From NCBI GenBank assembly GCA_015655485.1, contig JAATEZ010000477.1, positions 1-9,831 on the forward strand: DNA of 9,831 nt. The letters run 5' to 3'. Within the stretch, counting starts at the first letter, position 1, and the number at the start of each line of letters is the position of its first letter. This stretch comes from Lactobacillales bacterium (GTDB lineage Bacteria; Bacillota; Bacilli; Lactobacillales; Vagococcaceae). Of the stretch, positions 7,257 through 9,831 are shown in pieces. The notes below the pieces were generated by a model. That model did no database searches, was not told the origin of the DNA, and saw only the letters and a list, made by a program, of their open reading frames with translations. Made by a program: the position numbers and the translations under genes.

Positions 7257-7300
7257 GCAGGATAGAAATTGTAAAATCAAATTTCTATCCTGCTTTTTTT
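7257..7300 (+). terminator. Terminator of the relA-dtd operon
   Basis: A perfect 14-bp stem, GCAGGATAGAAATT (7257-7270) with AATTTCTATCCTGC (7280-7293), has a 9-base loop and a T7 tail (7294-7300). It is the strongest terminator in the window, 4 bases after the dtd stop. Confidence 0.96.
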
Positions 7301-7473
7301 ATTATTTCACTTCATGAGTCTAAGCTTATCGGCAAATAGATAAATCTAGTGAAAATGAGGCAACCATTTTTACTAAATTTCCTACTATGAGCCTTCTAAA
7401 ATTTTTAAAGCTCTCGATGTCCGTTTTGTCTTTATTTCTTAGAGCCAAAGTAAATTTTGGGACAAAAAGGCAA
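7301..7473. other. Left half of the convergent gap, no feature seen
   Basis: An AT-rich stretch between the dtd terminator and the repeat element. An open frame from ATG 7387 runs through it to 7611 (74 codons), but it has no ribosome site and its coding content is dictated by the repeats. TACTAT at 7383-7388 resembles a -10 but lacks a -35. I see no gene or convincing site. Confidence 0.5.
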
Positions 7474-7508
7474 TTTGCTCAAAACCTGAACAGACTCATT
7501 CAGCTTTT
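7474..7508 (+). repeat. Direct repeat copy A
   Basis: 35 bases starting TTTGCTCA and ending TTCAGCTTTT, about 31 of 36 aligned positions matching copy B at 7596-7631. It contains a terminator-like hairpin. The copies start 122 bases apart. Confidence 0.75.
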
Positions 7509-7511
7509 TTT
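7481..7511 (+). terminator. Terminator-like hairpin in repeat copy A
   Basis: AAAACCTGAA (7481-7490) pairs with TTCAGCTTTT (7499-7508) with one C-C mismatch around an 8-base loop. T7 (7505-7511) follows on the plus strand. On the minus strand the mirror stem ends in TTTT, so it could act weakly in both directions, including for the amidase transcript. Confidence 0.5.
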
Positions 7512-7529
7512 GATCCAGCTTCATGAACT

Positions 7530-7609
7530 AGCTTGTTTCGGCAAAAAGGAAGAATCTCGTGTGGATCAAGGGGCGACCTACGCTTGTTTTTTCTTTTTGC
7601 TCACAAGCT
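7530..7609. ncRNA. 80-base imperfect stem-loop, possible structured RNA
   Basis: Nested complementary blocks are: AGCTTGT/ACAAGCT (7530-7536/7603-7609), an internal loop, GCAAAAAG/CTTTTTGC (7541-7548/7593-7600), six further weak pairs GAAGAA/TTTTTT (7549-7554/7587-7592), then CGTG-t-GG with CCTACG (7558-7564/7577-7582) closing a 12-base loop (7565-7576). The strand is undetermined. As plus-strand RNA it would be an orphan. As minus-strand RNA it is the 3' UTR of the amidase gene. It might instead be a palindromic intergenic repeat. No known RNA family is recognised. Confidence 0.35.
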
Positions 7610-7631
7610 GAAAACAGTTCATTCAGCTTTT
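7596..7631 (+). repeat. Direct repeat copy B
   Basis: 36 bases, near-identical to copy A (7474-7508), differing mainly in the hairpin loop and at two positions before CTGAA. It ends 6 bases before the amidase stop codon. Confidence 0.75.
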
Positions 7632-7634
7632 CTT
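7605..7634 (+). terminator. Terminator-like hairpin in repeat copy B
   Basis: AAGCTGAA (7605-7612) and TTCAGCTT (7622-7629) form a perfect 8-bp stem with a 9-base loop, followed on the plus strand by a broken T run (TTCTT). On the minus strand it starts 8 bases past the amidase stop but has no U-tail there. Its left arm overlaps the base of the 80-base stem (7603-7609), so the two folds exclude each other. Confidence 0.45.
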
Positions 7635-7636
7635 AT

Positions 7637-8914
7637 TTATTGGTTAAAGTATTTTTTTAGGCCGGCGGTGATGGCTTTGGCTACTTTTTGCTGGTAACTG
7701 CTGGAAACAGCATATTTGGCGTCATTATCGCTGTTTAGGTAGCCTAATTCCAGAAGTAAAGCAGGTTGTGTATTTTCTCTAGTAACATATAAATCATTAT
7801 ATTCATAGCCGCGGTTTGGTATCGGGAGATCATCTTCAAGTTCGGTATTGATCAATTTAGCTAGAGACTTGTCACGATTATAGTAATAGTAAGTAGTCGT
7901 TCCAGAAGCGACATTAGTCCCTTCCGTTGAGTCATAATGAAGACTGATAAAAACATCTGCCTGATTGCTGGCGCTGAGATCTGTCCTTTTTTTCAAAGAG
8001 ACGGTTTGATCCCCGCTGCGAGTCATCAATACGTTTGCGCCGGTCTTTTCTAATTCTTTCTTCACAGCTTTTGCTGTTGCCAAGGTCACTTCTTTTTCAT
8101 AGGTGCCATTCTGCGTTTCAGCTCCGACATCTTCTCCGCCGTGCCCAGGGTCAAGGATGATGGTTGCTTCTGCAATGGAAGTGGCTGTTTGTTTTTCAGA
8201 ATCCGGTTTAGCAAAGCTGACGACCCAATTGGCAACATAACCTGTTTGACCGGCTTCGGTTTGGACTTGATACCATTCACCATCAGTTTTTAAAATAGTT
8301 AAACTTGCACCATAACTAACTTTTTCTACAACAGTACTATCGATATTTGCTTCTTCGCGGATGTTTGTCTCATCTTGAGAAGCGTAAAGCTTTTGTGAGG
8401 TAGTTTCGTCTTCAGTGCTGTCAGAAATATCTAATAGGGTCGTGTTGATCCAGCCGGTTTGGTCGTTGACCGTTACTTTTGACCAGCCATTTTCTTCTTT
8501 TGAAATAGAGACGGTGGTTCCTTTAGCTAATTCAGCAAGGATATCACTTTCTGTAGAATTAGCTTTTCTTAATTTGCTGCCTTCTGTATTTACAGTTGCA
8601 GTGATATTTGTATTGGCACTTGTTTTCGAATTTGATACCAGCCAGCTGGCGACCCAACCCGTTTTATCATCGCTATATTTCACTTTATACCAGTCGTTTC
8701 TTTCTTCAACGATCGTCAAGGTTTGTCCGCGGCTGACCTGACTTGTAATGTCATAGGAAACTCCTGGACCATTTCTCACGTTGACAGCGATCGAATTGAC
8801 TGTGACTGTTTCATTTTTACCCATTACGTAAAAAGCAGCGCAGACGACCAAAATAAGACCGAGGTTGATAAGAAAAAGAGTCATTCGATTTTTTTTACGT
8901 AATTCTCTTCTCAT
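7637..8914 (-). CDS. Membrane-anchored N-acetylmuramoyl-L-alanine amidase with three SH3 domains
   Basis: A cell-wall hydrolase that cleaves the bond between N-acetylmuramic acid and L-alanine in peptidoglycan, acting outside the membrane. In 425 residues there are: a basic N-terminus, one hydrophobic segment (about 12-31) serving as an anchor with no lipobox, three bacterial SH3 repeats (about 38-95, 104-162, 176-235), each with the GWxxxWL/GYVANWV-type end, and a C-terminal Amidase_3 domain (about 251-423). The zinc and catalytic residues are visible: His258 (DPGHGG), Glu273 (YEKEVTLA), His326 (SLHYDS) and Glu389 (LLLELGYLNS). The layout resembles LytH of staphylococci and YrvJ of Bacillus, which I recall as neighbours of relA-dtd; here the gene faces them. 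GAGGA at 8921-8925 lies 6 bases before the ATG. An extended -10 promoter lies just upstream. LytH needs a membrane partner for activity; no partner is seen here. Confidence 0.94.
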   Translation of the reverse strand: MRRELRKKNRMTLFLINLGLILVVCAAFYVMGKNETVTVNSIAVNVRNGPGVSYDITSQVSRGQTLTIVEERNDWYKVKYSDDKTGWVASWLVSNSKTSANTNITATVNTEGSKLRKANSTESDILAELAKGTTVSISKEENGWSKVTVNDQTGWINTTLLDISDSTEDETTSQKLYASQDETNIREEANIDSTVVEKVSYGASLTILKTDGEWYQVQTEAGQTGYVANWVVSFAKPDSEKQTATSIAEATIILDPGHGGEDVGAETQNGTYEKEVTLATAKAVKKELEKTGANVLMTRSGDQTVSLKKRTDLSASNQADVFISLHYDSTEGTNVASGTTTYYYYNRDKSLAKLINTELEDDLPIPNRGYEYNDLYVTRENTQPALLLELGYLNSDNDAKYAVSSSYQQKVAKAITAGLKKYFNQ

Positions 8915-8946
8915 GAAAAATCCTCACTTGTGACTAAGTTGGCTCA

Positions 8947-8955
8947 ATTATAGCA
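8947..8955 (-). promoter_or_regulatory. Extended -10 promoter of the amidase gene
   Basis: Read on the minus strand, TGCTATAAT combines a consensus -10 with the TG extension, which can offset the weak -35 region. The predicted start near 8940 gives a leader of about 26 bases. A TTTATG-ca-CATAAA inverted repeat at 9011-9024 lies about 70-85 bases upstream and could bind a regulator. Confidence 0.6.
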
Positions 8956-9028
8956 AAAAAAACGAATGAAAAGTAGTTTTTATGCTAAGTCGAATGGGTA
9001 GTCACTAAAATTTATGCACATAAACTTG

Positions 9029-9068
9029 AAAAAAGAAAAGGAAGCAGAAATAAATAAACGGCTGCTCC
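9029..9068 (-). terminator. Terminator of the zinc-ribbon gene
   Basis: On the minus strand GGAGCAG (9068-9062) pairs with CTGCTTCC (9047-9040) with one bulged T, around a 14-base loop. The tail TTTTCTTTTTT (9039-9029) follows. It begins about 50 bases after the stop at 9117 and separates this gene from the amidase gene. Confidence 0.65.
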
Positions 9069-9116
9069 ACTCCGATAGATAGATTCTTTTTAGTTGGTAT
9101 GGTTTGATTTTATTTG

Positions 9117-9533
9117 TCAGCTTTTTGCCGCGAATTTTTCGTGACATTTTGGGCAAGTGACCATTATCTTACCTTTACTTCTGGGAATACGGATATGTTG
9201 TCGGCAGTTTGTACAAGTAAAGTATCGATATGATTTTCGGTCTTGAAACTGCATTTTCCGATAATGACAGCTTTGGAGGATTTTAGCAGTTATTTTTTGT
9301 ATTCTGCTATTCTCATTTGCGCGTTTATAAATTTTCTTTGAGAAAAAGCGATAATAGACAACTGCTAAAATGAGAAGGCCAATAATTTCGAATAAAATAT
9401 TTTTAGAAAAAACAGTAATCATTATGAGCAACAGACTGAACACTGCTAGACATTTATTCAGTGTATCAAATACTCCATAACGCCCCCGCATAAAACGGAT
9501 GACAGTATTTCCTAACCTCTGAGTCCATTTCAT
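9117..9533 (-). CDS. Small membrane protein with C-terminal zinc ribbon, function unknown
   Basis: I do not recognise a named function. The 138-residue protein has a basic N-terminus (RFMRGRYG at 13-20), two closely spaced hydrophobic segments (about 27-43 and 46-63), a basic linker and a zinc-ribbon-like C-terminus with CTNC (Cys107, Cys110) and CPKC (Cys127, Cys130), 16 residues between the pairs. Positively charged stretches on both sides suggest that both termini are cytosolic, with the ribbon inside. Related short proteins with an RYG-containing N-terminus are, from memory, common and uncharacterised in lactic acid bacteria. Start choice: the frame extends to a GTG at 9545, but AGGAG (9549-9545) overlaps that codon, so ATG 9533, 11 bases downstream of AGGAG, is the workable start. 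It is monocistronic, with its own terminator. A role in nucleic acid or metal sensing at the membrane would be speculation. Confidence 0.8.
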   Translation of the reverse strand: MKWTQRLGNTVIRFMRGRYGVFDTLNKCLAVFSLLLIMITVFSKNILFEIIGLLILAVVYYRFFSKKIYKRANENSRIQKITAKILQSCHYRKMQFQDRKSYRYFTCTNCRQHIRIPRSKGKIMVTCPKCHEKFAAKS

Positions 9534-9558
9534 TATAAATCTCACTCCTATTCGTTTA

Positions 9559-9567
9559 ATTGTACCA
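9559..9567 (-). promoter_or_regulatory. Extended -10 promoter of the zinc-ribbon gene
   Basis: On the minus strand TGGTACAAT gives a 5/6 -10 with a TG extension. The -35 region is weak. The start would be near 9552, leaving only a few bases before AGGAG. Confidence 0.5.
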
Positions 9568-9569
9568 TG

Positions 9570-9605
9570 TAAAGAGAACCAGTGACTTAGCAGTACTGCT
9601 CTTTA
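9570..9605. repeat. Palindrome and hairpin next to the zinc-ribbon promoter
   Basis: AGCAGTACTGCT (9589-9600) is a perfect 12-bp palindrome about 25 bases upstream of the -10. An alternative fold pairs TAAAGAG (9570-9576) with CTCTTTA (9599-9605) and CAGT with ACTG inside. Position and symmetry suit a dimeric regulator site. No regulator gene is in the window. Confidence 0.45.
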
Positions 9606-9831
9606 AACAAATTTTATCATTTGATTTAGTATCATCGTAAAGTAAGTGATTTTCAAAGTCAAATAGGAGCACTTTTTTAAGAATGATCTCTTGGAAGTTA
9701 TTTTTTCAAGATTCAACTCTTTAAATCGAAAAAATTCAAGGCATGCCCAGTAATTAATTTTTGTTATATCTTGTATTTTTATGTCACATAATATAACGTT
9801 AAACTCGAAAAAATATTCTTTCTTATATTTA
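9606..9831. other. AT-rich right end, no gene seen
   Basis: Strongly AT-rich. It contains an AGGAG (9665-9669) followed after 13 bases by a 13-codon frame (ATG 9683), a small GGCATGCC palindrome (9740-9747) and a poor promoter-like pair TTGTAT (9771-9776)/TATAAC (9792-9797) with a 15-base spacer that could serve a plus-strand gene beyond the edge. Nothing here is firm. Confidence 0.4.

Noticed and set aside
7387..7611. 74-codon plus-strand frame in the convergent gap
   Set aside because: No ribosome site, composition set by the repeat and stem-loop sequences, and no protein-like pattern.
7474..7631. Direct repeats as a CRISPR array
   Set aside because: Only two imperfect copies, a single ~87-base interval and no cas genes.
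8415..8741. 108-codon plus-strand frame antisense to the amidase gene
   Set aside because: It lies wholly within the well-supported SH3 region on the other strand, without a ribosome site or recognisable domain.
9534..9545. GTG start four codons upstream for the zinc-ribbon protein
   Set aside because: The only AGGAG overlaps the GTG, leaving no spacing; ATG 9533 fits better.
9683..9724. 13-codon frame after an AGGAG near the right end
   Set aside because: The 13-base spacing is too long and the peptide too short to support without conservation data.
1..9831. tRNA, rRNA, insertion sequence, prophage or toxin-antitoxin content
   Set aside because: No tRNA-like arm pattern, rRNA stretch, transposase, integrase or toxin-like gene was seen on either strand.

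Overview
The window looks like chromosome of a low-GC Gram-positive coccus of the Lactobacillales, most likely an Enterococcus or close relative. The evidence is AT-rich codon use, strong AGGAG-type ribosome sites, textbook sigma-A promoters, U-tailed intrinsic terminators and the relA-dtd-amidase neighbourhood. The genus call is inference from family resemblance; no search was run.

Left part (1-4325), accessory metabolism and stress. The window opens inside a glycoside hydrolase family 43 beta-xylosidase gene that lacks only a few N-terminal codons and ends at a clear terminator. An AT-rich gap with unexplained short open frames follows. Next is a MIP-family (aquaporin/glycerol facilitator) gene in which both signature NPA motifs read NPV. 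Then come an aldo/keto reductase with its own promoter and an Ohr-type peroxiredoxin, closed by a strong terminator. These genes are all on the plus strand but look like separate or loosely linked units.

Centre (4326-7300), core stringent-response operon. A near-consensus promoter at 4438-4466 drives a bifunctional (p)ppGpp synthetase/hydrolase (relA/rel) and, 22 bases downstream, dtd (D-aminoacyl-tRNA deacylase). The unit ends at a 14-bp terminator stem. The leader ahead of relA holds a U-tailed hairpin that could be an attenuator.

Right part (7301-9831). A 336-base convergent gap carries a pair of 35/36-base near-identical direct repeats, each holding a hairpin. Between and overlapping them is an 80-base imperfect stem-loop whose base competes with the second hairpin. 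On the minus strand follow a membrane-anchored, triple-SH3 zinc amidase (LytH/YrvJ-like) and a small two-helix membrane protein with a C-terminal CxxC-CxxC zinc ribbon of unknown function. Each has an extended -10 promoter. The last ~230 bases are AT-rich and hold no gene I can support.

Overall the gene content is mostly familiar. The least explained items are the structured repeat element at 7474-7633, the double-NPV MIP protein, the relA leader and the palindrome upstream of the zinc-ribbon gene.
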